Source: Mesostigma viride
Lineage: Eukaryota > Streptophyta > Mesostigmatophyceae > Mesostigmatales > Mesostigmataceae
Direction: 5' to 3'
NCBI GenBank assembly: GCA_009746045.1
Contig: RPFO01000643.1
Coordinates: 639,089-699,088 of the forward strand
Length of the DNA: 60,000 nt
The notes under the pieces were generated by a model. The model was not told where the DNA came from. It made no database searches and worked only from the letters and a program-made list of their open reading frames with translations. Positions 16,886 to 26,105 of the stretch are shown piece by piece (position 1 is the first letter of the stretch; the number at the start of each line of letters is the position of its first letter). Position numbers and translations under genes: made by a program.

Positions 16886-17615
16886 ATCCGCGTTTGAGAG
16901 ATTCCTAAATATCATCACCGTCTTCGTTCTGTTTGCAGTAGTAGTCGTCGTGTCGTACATCTCCGTGTCAGGCAAGCCCGTTGTCCCGATCAGCGTGACA
17001 CCCTCGGCGCCACCCGATCAAAAGGAGACGGACGCGAAAGACCACGAGGAGCAGCCGCCGCCGCCCGCGGAAGAGAAGGGCATGTCCAGGAAAGAAAAGG
17101 CCCTCACGATCACGGACAAGGTCGCCGAGCAGACCTACCGCGCCATCTACACCGCTACCAACCCCTACGCGCTCGTGGCCGATACCGCTTCCATGCTGTT
17201 AGGCTTGATGGGCGCTCATCGAGCCGCCGCGGGACTCGGAAAGGCCATCGACGCCGTGATCAGTCGCACCCCTCTGGGCGCCCTGTTCGGGGCGTTGTTC
17301 GATCCGAAGTTGAGCGCCAAGTGCAAGGCCAGACAGATACTGACGTTCGGGTTCAGCAGGTGTGGCGGTATCCTGTCGAAAAAAAAGGACGGCAATAAAG
17401 TTTTTACAAAGGAGGAGGAAACGCCCATCAAAGTCGAGCGGTTTTCGTACAAAACCCTCGTGTACGTGCCAGAGACTAAAACCATCCGATTGGGGGACAC
17501 GATCGAGCGGTACTCTGTGAAAGAGAAGCCGGTCGAACCGGTCAAACCGCCCGTCCCCCCCGCGGCCACGGGTCACTCGGCGACGGTGGTGGGTTCGGAA
17601 CGGTTCAAGTACTGA
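16878..17615 (+). CDS. Membrane-anchored protein restarted from an LTR ATG, 245 aa
   Basis: Body of the gene whose original start is at 13774. It now opens MQQSAFERFLNIITV: the first two or three residues come from the retrotransposon LTR, replacing Met-Ala. An N-terminal membrane anchor follows (IITVFVLFAVVVVVSYISV). Then comes a Pro/Glu/Lys-rich linker with PPPP. Next is a less polar helical segment (residues ~90-150) rich in Ala/Leu/Gly, and the end is Lys/Pro-rich (EPVKPPVPPAATG). No family recognised. The ends of this gene and the minus-strand 17573-18220 gene overlap by 43 bp, tail to tail. Confidence 0.75.
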   Translation: MQQSAFERFLNIITVFVLFAVVVVVSYISVSGKPVVPISVTPSAPPDQKETDAKDHEEQPPPPAEEKGMSRKEKALTITDKVAEQTYRAIYTATNPYALVADTASMLLGLMGAHRAAAGLGKAIDAVISRTPLGALFGALFDPKLSAKCKARQILTFGFSRCGGILSKKKDGNKVFTKEEETPIKVERFSYKTLVYVPETKTIRLGDTIERYSVKEKPVEPVKPPVPPAATGHSATVVGSERFKY

Positions 17616-18220
17616 TCCTCGTCCTCGCTTATCGTGCCCGGGTGCTTGATTTCGATACTCTCATCGAACGTAAGTTCGATGCCAGCCCAAAGACAGGTTT
17701 CGTGCACGACAAGGACTTTTTCGAGACAGCACCCCGGCGTCCCTCGATTTCGAAACAGATGCAATCGTTTGCGGAAACCGGGGTAGTAGCGCCCGTAGGA
17801 TAACAGTTGCCCCACGCCCTCCATCCAGTTCTGGAACAGCTTCACTTCGATGATGACTTTGTCGACGGGACAAACGATGTCGATGATCCCGGCGGGACAC
17901 TTCAACTCTCGTACGCCCTCCAACTGTTCCGCCAACCGCTCTTGAATCCCGCGTTCCATGAACACGCGGCCGTCGTCCACCTTGGCCGCCTCTTCGGCTT
18001 CCGCGCGGACTTTGTTCAGACACGCCGGGGTGGCGTACACGAGCGTGATCGGTCTCCCCCCCCTCTTTCCCTTTTGCGGCTGGACGACGGTGTAGTAGTC
18101 CACTCCGTCTTCATATTTTTCGGATAACAACTGCACGAGTCGAAGCTTCCCACCGATCTTCGCGTCCTTCAACACGGCGTCGTTCACTTGGAAGAACCCA
18201 GCCCTCTCACCTTCTTCCAT
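17573..18220 (-). CDS. MSV199-like DNA-binding domain fused to PD-(D/E)XK-like nuclease fold, 215 aa
   Basis: ATG at 18220-18218 after GGTATAGCCG. Residues 1-75 (FFQVNDAVLKDAKIGGK, then GVDYYTVVQ, GGRPITLVYATPACLNKV) have the pattern of the MSV199/KilA-related N-terminal domains common in large DNA viruses. Residues of about 115-160 read GIIDIVCPVDKVIIEVKLF and then GVGQLLSYGRYYP and RLHLF: the D...ExK arrangement of a restriction-endonuclease-like fold. Such two-domain proteins are known from large DNA viruses; DNA cleavage by this one is inference. The C-terminus is acidic. It overlaps the end of the convergent gene by 43 bp. Confidence 0.65.
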   Translation of the reverse strand: MEEGERAGFFQVNDAVLKDAKIGGKLRLVQLLSEKYEDGVDYYTVVQPQKGKRGGRPITLVYATPACLNKVRAEAEEAAKVDDGRVFMERGIQERLAEQLEGVRELKCPAGIIDIVCPVDKVIIEVKLFQNWMEGVGQLLSYGRYYPGFRKRLHLFRNRGTPGCCLEKVLVVHETCLWAGIELTFDESIEIKHPGTISEDEDQYLNRSEPTTVAE

Positions 18221-18279
18221 CGGCTATACCTGCGTCAAAAGAAAACATAAAAAACACATCGAGACACGCGAGCATTCGC

Positions 18280-21201
18280 TTAATAAGTGACCGTTTGCTC
18301 GGTGATCAGGTTATAAGGCGCGTCGATCACCGTGCCAAGAGTGTTCGAGTTGGTGACCGTGTTCGGGGCCAGGTTGGTCCCGATCCACCCGTTGTACCCT
18401 CCTGAACCGCGCACCTTGACGAGCTGCAGCCCCTCGTTGTTGGCGATCCGGAAACCGTACGTGACGGTGAGGCCGGACGCGTACATCTCCTTCCAGCCGT
18501 ACACCTGCGTGTCGTGATTGGACACGACGGCGTTCTTCACGCGCACGTCGTCGAACCAGATGGCGTATCCCGCCTGGTTCTTCCCCGGGCCGAGACGAAG
18601 GGTGGGAGTGGCGCCCACGTCCGCGGACCCCGCGATGGTGGCCACGACGTCCCCGTTGACGTACAGCACGGTGTCGGTCCCGTTGCGGGAAACGGCGAGG
18701 ACGAACGGGACGTCGAACACCACGACGGACGCCGTCTGGGCTGTCTGAGTGCCGTCGGAAATGGTCAGCTTCCCGGCGCTGGTGACAGACACCGAAGTGG
18801 CGGCGCTTCCGCCGGTATAAGAGAGGAGGACCAGACCGTTGGCGAGGGTGCTTGAGAGGGCGGCGCGGGGGATCACCTTGGTGATCAGGGTGAACGTCCC
18901 GGTGGGCAGGGATGACGCACACGTGGCGCTCTGGTTTCCGGACGCGTCGATCTTCAGGACGCCGGTTTCGACGAGGGCGCCTCCGTTGAGAGTGAAGGTC
19001 TTGCTGCCCACCTCGGACACGGCTCCGGACGTGAACTCCCACCGCACGTCGTCGGTGCCGGACGCGAGGGACGCGAGGGACAGGGTCGTCCCTGGGGCCT
19101 CTCGGTCTGCGCTCTCGATGGTGCGAGACAGCATGAGCTGGCCTCCCTCCACGTGCCAGTAGGACCCTCCTACGGCGCCCTTGTCCTGCGATGTCTCTCC
19201 CGATCCCATGTGCCAGGTCAGCGCGCGGTTGGAGTAGGACGCGCTGCCGTCGACGAACAGACCGGAGTTGTCCGCGGCCACGTTGGTGGAGGGGACGCCC
19301 TTCTTCAACAAGAAGTAGTCCACCGTCCACGCCTGGTTGAAGCCGGTGAAGTACGTGCCCAAAGCAAGCGAGCTGCTTGCAATACCGGTCATGTAGGATG
19401 TCACGTCTGTTGTCGGACTGCTGCTGAAAGTTATGGGGACAGTCGCCCCTCCGTTCTTGGAGAATGTGTAAGTGCCTGTGCACACCCCACCCGACCATGC
19501 AAATGACAATTTGAACAGGTATGTACCGGCAGAATTCAACATGTTGACATTGTCTGATGAAATGGAGTTGGTCGACCCGCCTGGTGCTTGCCTGTCGAGT
19601 CTCAGCACGCCGTTGTTAGCGGAGAACCGGTAGTAGCCCTGTTGTGCTCCAGCGTTGTACAGCTCAAGGGCAAAAAACTGCGCCATTGTTGCGGTCTCGG
19701 ACGTAAGTCCGCTCGTGATGGTAATGGGGAACTCGATGGATATATTGTCTGTGCTCCAAGCGATCACGCTAGAGGGGATGTTGGTGTACGCGGACGGGTA
19801 GTAGATTCCTGCCCGTGAGTAGGTAGTGGTGGCAATGTTCAGCACCCCACCGCTTACGGTGGCCCCTGCGAACAAGGAAAGACCGACATTATTAGCGATT
19901 GCGTTCGACGAGTTGGCGAACTGGAAGTCCATCAGCGTCGAAGACCCGGGCTGGTACCCCACCTTGACTGTCTTGTCAACCAGATCGAGGTACCCGCTCG
20001 CGTTCGTGCTCTCCAGCGTCCCCGCAAACTTCACGTCGCCGCTCATCGTCGTGGTCCCGGACGCGGTAAGCGCCCCCGTCACAGCCACCGTCCCGCTCGT
20101 GCTCGTCAACTCCAAATTACCCGCCGAAGTCGTCACCTTGCCGCTGCCGCCCGCCGTGCTCGTCAAGATGAGGTCCTTCCCCACCGTGAGCGAAGCCCCG
20201 CCCGGAGTGATCGACATCGCCGCCGAGCTAGTGGTGACCGCCGCGTTCGTCACGACGACGCCGCCCACGGTCACGGGGTTCGACGCCGACCCCGCCGAAG
20301 TGATCGTCAGGTTTCCCGCGCTCGTGCTGAGCGCCGTCCCCGCGAAGGTCACGTTCGCCGCCTGCACCGTGTTCGCAGCCGAACCCGCCGAAGTCAGAGC
20401 CAGGGTGCCGCTCGAGGTCGTAACCGCGCTGTCCGTCACCTTGACGTTCTCCAGAATGACGGACTTGGTGGCGCCCGCCGTCAGCGTCAGGTCCACGTCG
20501 CTCGAAACCGTCACCGCGTTGTCCGTCACCTTAACAGACTCCAGAACCACTGATTTCGTGGCGCCAGCCGTCAGAGTCAAGTCCACGTCGCTGGAAACCG
20601 TCAATGCATTATCGGTGAACTTCACGGATTCCACGATCACCGACTTGGTAGCGCCCGCCGTCAGACTCAAGTCCACGTCGCTGGACACGGTCACCGCGTT
20701 GTCGGTCACTTTGACGGACTCGAGCACGACCGACTTGGTCGCGCCGGCCGTCAGAGTGAGATCCACATCGCTCGACACCGTGACCGCGTTGTCCGTGACC
20801 TTGAGAGACTCGAGAACGACCGACTTGGTAGCGCCGGCGGTCAGAGTGAGATCCGTGTCGCCCGCGGAAGTTAAAGAAGACGCGGAAAAATTGACATCGT
20901 CTACGCGAACCGCGCCGCTGCTAGAAGCTAACGTCAGACCGCCCGCGGTCGTGCTAATCTGATTGCCTGACAACGACAGGTTGTCGACCGCGAGACCGCC
21001 TATCATGCTAGTGGTTCCCGTGATGAGCAACAGGTTCGTGGCGTCGGAACCCAGCCCGTCGTTCGGATTGATCACGATGCGGTCCTTTGAGGAAATGACC
21101 AGATCGCGATTCAACGCGGAAGGGTTGGTATCGCCCGACACGGCGGTAGTCGTCACGCTACCGAAACGCATATTGCTCAAGTTCTCGCAAGGGGTGGCCA
21201 T
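18280..21201 (-). CDS. Second giant fibre/adhesin-like protein, 973 aa
   Basis: I start at the ATG 21201-21199 (MATPCENLSNMRFGS) because it lines up with MSLCENMGASRL of the 1,297-aa paralogue; an ATG 17 codons upstream (21252) is possible. Residues of about 105-260 hold five 30-residue repeats (LTAGATKSVVLES core). Further strand repeats follow to about residue 390, then jelly-roll-like domains. YWHVEGGQLMLSRTIE and YGFRIANNEGLQLVK are shared with the paralogue, as are FDDVRVKN-type strands. The two proteins share head, lectin-like modules and tip but have different shafts (30-aa versus 61-aa repeats). A stretch of about 19430-19990 uses noticeably more A/T codons than the rest, suggesting a recombined segment. 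Probable virion fibre (inference). Confidence 0.83.
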   Translation of the reverse strand: MATPCENLSNMRFGSVTTTAVSGDTNPSALNRDLVISSKDRIVINPNDGLGSDATNLLLITGTTSMIGGLAVDNLSLSGNQISTTAGGLTLASSSGAVRVDDVNFSASSLTSAGDTDLTLTAGATKSVVLESLKVTDNAVTVSSDVDLTLTAGATKSVVLESVKVTDNAVTVSSDVDLSLTAGATKSVIVESVKFTDNALTVSSDVDLTLTAGATKSVVLESVKVTDNAVTVSSDVDLTLTAGATKSVILENVKVTDSAVTTSSGTLALTSAGSAANTVQAANVTFAGTALSTSAGNLTITSAGSASNPVTVGGVVVTNAAVTTSSAAMSITPGGASLTVGKDLILTSTAGGSGKVTTSAGNLELTSTSGTVAVTGALTASGTTTMSGDVKFAGTLESTNASGYLDLVDKTVKVGYQPGSSTLMDFQFANSSNAIANNVGLSLFAGATVSGGVLNIATTTYSRAGIYYPSAYTNIPSSVIAWSTDNISIEFPITITSGLTSETATMAQFFALELYNAGAQQGYYRFSANNGVLRLDRQAPGGSTNSISSDNVNMLNSAGTYLFKLSFAWSGGVCTGTYTFSKNGGATVPITFSSSPTTDVTSYMTGIASSSLALGTYFTGFNQAWTVDYFLLKKGVPSTNVAADNSGLFVDGSASYSNRALTWHMGSGETSQDKGAVGGSYWHVEGGQLMLSRTIESADREAPGTTLSLASLASGTDDVRWEFTSGAVSEVGSKTFTLNGGALVETGVLKIDASGNQSATCASSLPTGTFTLITKVIPRAALSSTLANGLVLLSYTGGSAATSVSVTSAGKLTISDGTQTAQTASVVVFDVPFVLAVSRNGTDTVLYVNGDVVATIAGSADVGATPTLRLGPGKNQAGYAIWFDDVRVKNAVVSNHDTQVYGWKEMYASGLTVTYGFRIANNEGLQLVKVRGSGGYNGWIGTNLAPNTVTNSNTLGTVIDAPYNLITEQTVTY
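20420..20875 (-). repeat. Five tandem 90-bp coding repeats
   Basis: Five units of 90 bp encoding SDVDLTLTAGATKSVV-type repeats of 30 residues in the 973-aa fibre. Most differences between units are silent. The third unit has the most amino-acid changes (SLTAGATKSVIVES, KFTDNALTVS). Confidence 0.82.
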
Positions 21202-21252
21202 GGCAACAAGTGGGTGTATACAATGGCTTTCGATTAAATTTATACATTGCAT

Positions 21253-22419
21253 TCAAGAAGACTTGGTGACCACGAGGTACTTGTCAATGAACTGTTTCTT
21301 GTCGGCCTCCGATGCGACCTGTATCACGATGGTGTCGAGGGCGCCCGCGTAGTCCGAGGCCAGCGTGATGTCGCTCATCTCCCCCCACGTGTTGATGATC
21401 GTCCCGTTCCCCTGGTTCTCGTTGCCTTCGATGACCGCCACGACTCGATGGTCTTCGCCTCTAGAGTTCAGCTCGCGGAAATGATACGACCTCCCCGCCG
21501 GGACGACGACCACGCCGACGCCGACGAAGAGCATGTTGCGGAACAGCGAGACGTCGCGGACGGACACCGTCTGATGCGGGTCGTTATTGCACACGACGAT
21601 GTCCCGCCGCTGGCCGGCGGGCAGACGAGCCTCCACGAACGAAAAGGCCTTGGCGTCGACCTGCAACATCGTCTCTGGCGCCACGTCGAACACCATCTTG
21701 TTGTTCGGGTCGATCCCCTGGAGCACGACAGAGGACTGGATCCCCGTCCCCCACACGAGAACCTTGGCTCCGTCGGGAAGGAACCGGTTGTTGTTCGCCA
21801 TCATCAGGCGACTGAAGGGGGTGTAGAATGCCTCCCTCGACGGCCGCGGGATGTTGAAAGCGGCGTACCTCGCTCGCCGGTCGGGGAAAACGATCATCAT
21901 GTCGCACTTGTACGTCCCCAGCCACCGCTTGACGTGCGCGAGGGCCATCAGGACGGCGTACTCGAAGTAAAACGTCCCCTGCGCCGGCCTTTGGGCGCAC
22001 GCGGAGTCGAAGATTACGACGTCGATGCCTGGCCGGTTTCTCAGGAACGGGACGACCGCCCTCCAGTCCAGGAGGATGCGACTGAGATCGTCCGGGAAAC
22101 TGTGGTCGATGCTTCCAAGGTCCCACGTGACGCCGAAAAGGCCCAGGTCTTTGTTCTCGGCGTCGTAAATGATGAGCCGGATGGCGGTCTTGTCCTCGAA
22201 CGAGTAGGACCCCTTCCACTCGTCTATGACGATGTTGTCTAGCCGTCTCGGGCACTTGTACATCCTCTGACGCAGGACGGGCCACATCTCGGCCATCATG
22301 GATTTGGACGCCATGCCGACCATGGCCGCGTCTCCGTACCCGACGTCGGCCATCTTCTGCATGATATCCGCCCGCAACTCGACGGGCAATTTTTCGAAGA
22401 AGCCGAGGGGAGACGTCAT
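21253..22419 (-). CDS. F-box-like protein, 388 aa
   Basis: ATG at 22419-22417. Residues 8-45 (FEKLPVELRADIMQKMADVGYGD, then MVGMASKSMMAEMWP) have the LP-x-E/L...I pattern of an F-box, the Skp1-binding helix module. The remaining 340 residues are a mixed domain with strand-rich character (DVSLFRNMLFVGVGVVVVPAG near residue 300) and no repeat I recognise as a substrate receptor. F-box proteins in viruses redirect host SCF ubiquitin ligases; that role is inferred. It ends 51 bp upstream of the fibre gene start on the same strand, and the next upstream gene stops 13 bp before its ATG. Confidence 0.55.
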   Translation of the reverse strand: MTSPLGFFEKLPVELRADIMQKMADVGYGDAAMVGMASKSMMAEMWPVLRQRMYKCPRRLDNIVIDEWKGSYSFEDKTAIRLIIYDAENKDLGLFGVTWDLGSIDHSFPDDLSRILLDWRAVVPFLRNRPGIDVVIFDSACAQRPAQGTFYFEYAVLMALAHVKRWLGTYKCDMMIVFPDRRARYAAFNIPRPSREAFYTPFSRLMMANNNRFLPDGAKVLVWGTGIQSSVVLQGIDPNNKMVFDVAPETMLQVDAKAFSFVEARLPAGQRRDIVVCNNDPHQTVSVRDVSLFRNMLFVGVGVVVVPAGRSYHFRELNSRGEDHRVVAVIEGNENQGNGTIINTWGEMSDITLASDYAGALDTIVIQVASEADKKQFIDKYLVVTKSS

Positions 22420-22432
22420 GGCCGCCTTCCGC

Positions 22433-23905
22433 TCACGGCACGGCGTCGAGGATTTTGGAGTCGAGGAGGACGTTCGTCATTAAATAGTCCCTCGCCTCCT
22501 TCCGATCGAATCCGAAGAGTGGATATTTTGTCTCGACGCTTCCAGACGCTGTCGTTACATCCTTTTTGGTAACCGAATCCGCCATATACCCGCCACCTGG
22601 AAGAACTTCGAGGGCCGCCCTTGCAGCCGACACGTCAGGGGGTACGGTCGCGGTGTACCAATCCCTCATCGGGATCTTGTTGAGATCCACGCCTGGCTCG
22701 AGTACCCCCGGTGCCCTAGTATCTCCCGGTGAAATTCCGACGGTCGGGATCCCTAGCTCCTTCCTTGCCGCGTTTTCCAACGCCTGACCGTTAGCGTAAC
22801 AATCGAGACCCTTCATCCTGAACTTTTTGCAGAACTCGTTGTATTTAAACTTGCATATCGGCGTGGTCCTACTGCCGGGACATATTTTTTTAAACTCTTC
22901 TTCGAGTTTTTGTGGGTCGGGGTTCGACGCCTTCAATGCGGCGATTTCTCTTAGTTCTGCTGCATAGGCCTCTCGTAACAACCAGTCGATTTGGTTATAC
23001 CCAATTCTCGCCTTCGACACGTATTGCTGCCTGTTAGCCTCGAGCAACTTTAACAAAGCCGTTATCGCCTGATCGCACTTGTCCGGAGTTTGCATGCAGG
23101 CATGATCGCCGAATCCTTTCGCTAGGATCTGGTCTTTCGTCGGCACGGGCTGTCCAAGCAACGTCCTGAACGACCAGTAGAGGTACGCGTCATTGAAGGA
23201 CTGCGGGCGAGCGTCCTCCACGAGTTTCTCCATGATCGCCTTTCGTATATCGTACGTTTTCCGATTGCAGGGGGTGTGGTCGTCGCAACTCCCGAGCTGA
23301 GCTTGGAGCGCGATTTCGCGTTCGGTAGGCAACTTCATTTCCCCGTCGGCCGCCGCGCTCTGCTTGATCTTGGCGACCCAGAAGTTGACGCTATCGTCTA
23401 TGTTGTCCGTCTGACCGCTCGTCAACGACACGCTGCCGGAGTCGCCGGATGAGACCGCGTTGGTCATGCCGACAGACCCGTCGGGAGTCACGAAAAATGT
23501 TCCAGGGTGCCGTTCTTTGTCTTTTTTCCTTTGTGCTTCTTCCCACATCTTAAACACTTCCGGCCCTGTCTTCGGCCCTACTTCGTTGACCGTTTCCGCT
23601 TGCCGTTCTTTTTCTTTTTTCCTTTGTGCTTCTTCCCACATCTTAAAAACTTCCGGCCCTGTCTTCGGCTTTAAAACGTTGTACCCGTTCAAAGAAGAAT
23701 CTTTCATTTTCTGCAAGTCCTCCTGAGACGTCTTCGGCTTCTTTCGATCTTCTTCGGCCCTGAGAGTCATGAGTTCTCCGCTGGTCATCGTGGCTGCGAG
23801 CGGCAAAGGTCTCCATTTGATCCACATTACACTCGATGACATCGCCGTGAAGCTCAGCAGAAGGAGTATGACAGCGATCCACTCGCCCTTCATACCCTTA
23901 CCCAT
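22433..23905 (-). CDS. Membrane-anchored Cys-containing protein with internal duplication, 490 aa
   Basis: ATG at 23905-23903, two bases after TATAAAGA. A single N-terminal anchor (AVILLLLSFTAMSSSVMWI) is followed by a Lys/Glu-rich stalk in which TGPEVFKMWEEAQRKK occurs twice, 31 residues apart (a 93-bp DNA repeat near 23512-23670). The distal domain (residues ~190-420) has about 11 cysteines, some in close pairs (CDDHTPC, CMQTPDKC, CPGSRTTPIC), which suits disulphide bonding outside the cytosol. The gene uses more A/T codons than its neighbours. No family recognised. Confidence 0.68.
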   Translation of the reverse strand: MGKGMKGEWIAVILLLLSFTAMSSSVMWIKWRPLPLAATMTSGELMTLRAEEDRKKPKTSQEDLQKMKDSSLNGYNVLKPKTGPEVFKMWEEAQRKKEKERQAETVNEVGPKTGPEVFKMWEEAQRKKDKERHPGTFFVTPDGSVGMTNAVSSGDSGSVSLTSGQTDNIDDSVNFWVAKIKQSAAADGEMKLPTEREIALQAQLGSCDDHTPCNRKTYDIRKAIMEKLVEDARPQSFNDAYLYWSFRTLLGQPVPTKDQILAKGFGDHACMQTPDKCDQAITALLKLLEANRQQYVSKARIGYNQIDWLLREAYAAELREIAALKASNPDPQKLEEEFKKICPGSRTTPICKFKYNEFCKKFRMKGLDCYANGQALENAARKELGIPTVGISPGDTRAPGVLEPGVDLNKIPMRDWYTATVPPDVSAARAALEVLPGGGYMADSVTKKDVTTASGSVETKYPLFGFDRKEARDYLMTNVLLDSKILDAVP

Positions 23906-23930
23906 TCTTTATAATAGGAGTCGTAAATAA

Positions 23931-25142
23931 TCACAGGTCCATCACGACCTTCTGGGCGTCCGACTCGTCCGCCTTCTTCTTACGACCTCCGCGCCTTTTC
24001 TTTGGTGCGTCGCCCACTTGCACGGTCCTGACATCCTGATCCCCCATCGTGCTCCCCGTGACGCTCTCGTCGTCCATCTTGCCGTCCAAGGTCTCGACGA
24101 TGACCGCGTTCGCAGGACCCGTGGAAACGAACGTGTCCTGGACGATGTGGTCCAGCGTAGTCAAACTAGGAGCGCTCGCTCGGGCTCGAGAGCCGTCCAT
24201 CATGTCCATGCCCATCATGGGCCCCCTCATGACGTACGGCTCTTTGGAAGCCGGGGCGGGAGCGGACGGTTCGTTGAACACCTTCTTCGGAGCCGGAGCG
24301 GGCGGTTGCGAGGAAGGAGAAGGGTCCATGCTGTTTTTCATCATCACCTTCAAGAGCGACTTCATCAGCTCCGGGTCCTGCTTGGCGATCTCGGACATGC
24401 TCGGCAGACCCGAACGCGTGAACGAAGCCGTCATATGGAACATCAGGGCGGACCCTCCCACCATCATGATCAGCTCGACCTCTGGCGCCATCGCCACCTT
24501 CCCTCTGTGCTTGTCGTACAGCCTTTCGAACACGTTGTCGTAGTCCCCGATGTTCGCCATGACGCTTTCGGACCAGCCGTCCAGTTTCAACCCTATCGGG
24601 TCGTACCTGGTGTTGAAGAACTGGACGGCGCTCGTCCCGGCCACGAGGATCTGCCTCATCATGTTCACCGCGTTGCGGCATTCCGCGGCTCTCTCGATCT
24701 TGGAGTACTCGAACCGCATCTCCTCGAGGTCGGACCGCATGTCGAACTGGGGGACTTCGAAACCCCTCTCCTTGAGTCGATGGAGCCGGTGCAGCAGGTC
24801 CGTCTTTTCCTTGAAGATTTCCTCTCGCGACGGACCCGACGGCGCGGACGGATGAATCGTGTCTGCGAACCCGTCCATCATATCGTCTTCGTCGTCGTCT
24901 CCGTCGTCCGGAAAGTCGTCAAAGGCGAAGTCCTCTTTCGCCGGCTCCGAGCTCACGGGGGGGGCGAACTGGGAACGAGCCTTCTTCGGGTTGGCCAACA
25001 TGTCGAATATGTCGTCCCCTGGCCCCGACGACTCCATGGGCGGCCTCCTGGCCGCCGGCTGCGGCTTGCGGAACCCGCCCTTCACCACGGGGACGTCCTC
25101 GTCTTCCTCCACGACGTCGATGCCCATGAACCTGGTCGCCAT
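23931..25142 (-). CDS. Hypothetical protein with acidic N-terminus and basic tail, 403 aa
   Basis: ATG at 25142-25140 (MATRFMGIDVVEED). The first 100 residues are low-complexity Asp/Glu/Pro (DDDEDDMMDGF). Residues 105-270 are a helical domain (EKTDLLHRLHRLKERGF, then NMMRQILVAGTSAVQFF). A disordered Pro/Ala stretch and a basic tail PKKRRGGRKKKADE, a good nuclear-localisation-type signal, complete it. No membrane segment in the main body. It is divergent from the 25244 gene with a 101-bp gap. Function unknown; a nucleic-acid-associated role is possible. Confidence 0.66.
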   Translation of the reverse strand: MATRFMGIDVVEEDEDVPVVKGGFRKPQPAARRPPMESSGPGDDIFDMLANPKKARSQFAPPVSSEPAKEDFAFDDFPDDGDDDEDDMMDGFADTIHPSAPSGPSREEIFKEKTDLLHRLHRLKERGFEVPQFDMRSDLEEMRFEYSKIERAAECRNAVNMMRQILVAGTSAVQFFNTRYDPIGLKLDGWSESVMANIGDYDNVFERLYDKHRGKVAMAPEVELIMMVGGSALMFHMTASFTRSGLPSMSEIAKQDPELMKSLLKVMMKNSMDPSPSSQPPAPAPKKVFNEPSAPAPASKEPYVMRGPMMGMDMMDGSRARASAPSLTTLDHIVQDTFVSTGPANAVIVETLDGKMDDESVTGSTMGDQDVRTVQVGDAPKKRRGGRKKKADESDAQKVVMDL

Positions 25143-25243
25143 CTTCTATGACATGAAGGCACAAAAGTTTGCGCACCGCCGAAACGAGCTACGTGTTCGG
25201 CCGTGTAAAAACTAATTATGTCGCAAGTGCTTATAAGGCACCC

Positions 25244-26083
25244 ATGCCCGTCAAAGCCGCCATAGCCGTCGCCGGGGCCGCCGCGGCCGCCGCCACTTCC
25301 GTGTTTCTCTTTTACAAGGTCGCCCGCGAGCGGTCGGACGACGATTCCGATTCGGAACCCGCCGAGGAGCCGCAACTCGACCCGGTAGACCCGTACAGCG
25401 ACTCGAGCGAGTACCTGATCCCGTCCGCGAAGAAGACCGACCAGGTCGTCGCCGAGACGTTGACGCCGGAACAGATCGACGAGAACCTCAGACAGCAACA
25501 GGAGCAGCAACAGATCGTGGCCGCGCTCCTGCAGAAGGTGGACAAGCCCATGGAGTTCAACCTCTGGACGTCCGTGGAACTGGTCCCGAACCCCACGAGC
25601 CCGACCAACGACGTCGTTGAGTCGGACGAGCCGCCCACGAAACTCCCGATGTCCGAAATCGTCCGGCGAATGGAGGGGAAGACGGGACAGTGGTACCAGT
25701 TGGGCCCCTTCCTGGCCATCTTCGACGACTCGACCATGAAGTTTACAGTCGCGCGGGTCGTGGAAGAGGGATCCATCCACAATCCGGACTTCGCGCCGTT
25801 GTATTGGACCAGACGCCAATCCGTGCCGCCTAAGAACTACACGAAATACGAAATCGGCGCGCTCATGACCAACCTGCGAACGCAGGCGAACTCCGGGTCC
25901 GAGACGCGGGATTACGTCGTCCTGCACGAAGCGGGTCCTTTCAACATCGGCATGGCCCTCTTCGAGACGAAAGACGCTCGAATCGTGGACGGCGTTGCGA
26001 GGGGCTCGACGACGAGGAGGAAGGCGTTCGTGTTCCGCTACACCAACTTCAATGGGTTTCCGGTGGTGGACGATCAGGTTTAA
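25244..26083 (+). CDS. N-anchored membrane protein, 279 aa
   Basis: The ATG at 25244 (MPVKAAIAVAGAAAAAA) is preferred; the longer frame from 25169 starts at TTG. A TATAAGG motif lies eight bases before this ATG. Residues 4-24 are a membrane anchor (Ala-rich then VFLFYKV). An acidic stalk and a Gln-rich helix (NLRQQQEQQQIVAALLQ) precede a folded domain with aromatic strands (GQWYQLGPFLAIFDD) to the C-terminus. Family unknown. Confidence 0.66.
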   Translation: MPVKAAIAVAGAAAAAATSVFLFYKVARERSDDDSDSEPAEEPQLDPVDPYSDSSEYLIPSAKKTDQVVAETLTPEQIDENLRQQQEQQQIVAALLQKVDKPMEFNLWTSVELVPNPTSPTNDVVESDEPPTKLPMSEIVRRMEGKTGQWYQLGPFLAIFDDSTMKFTVARVVEEGSIHNPDFAPLYWTRRQSVPPKNYTKYEIGALMTNLRTQANSGSETRDYVVLHEAGPFNIGMALFETKDARIVDGVARGSTTRRKAFVFRYTNFNGFPVVDDQV

Positions 26084-26105
26084 TAAAGTCTAAACATACC
26101 TATAT

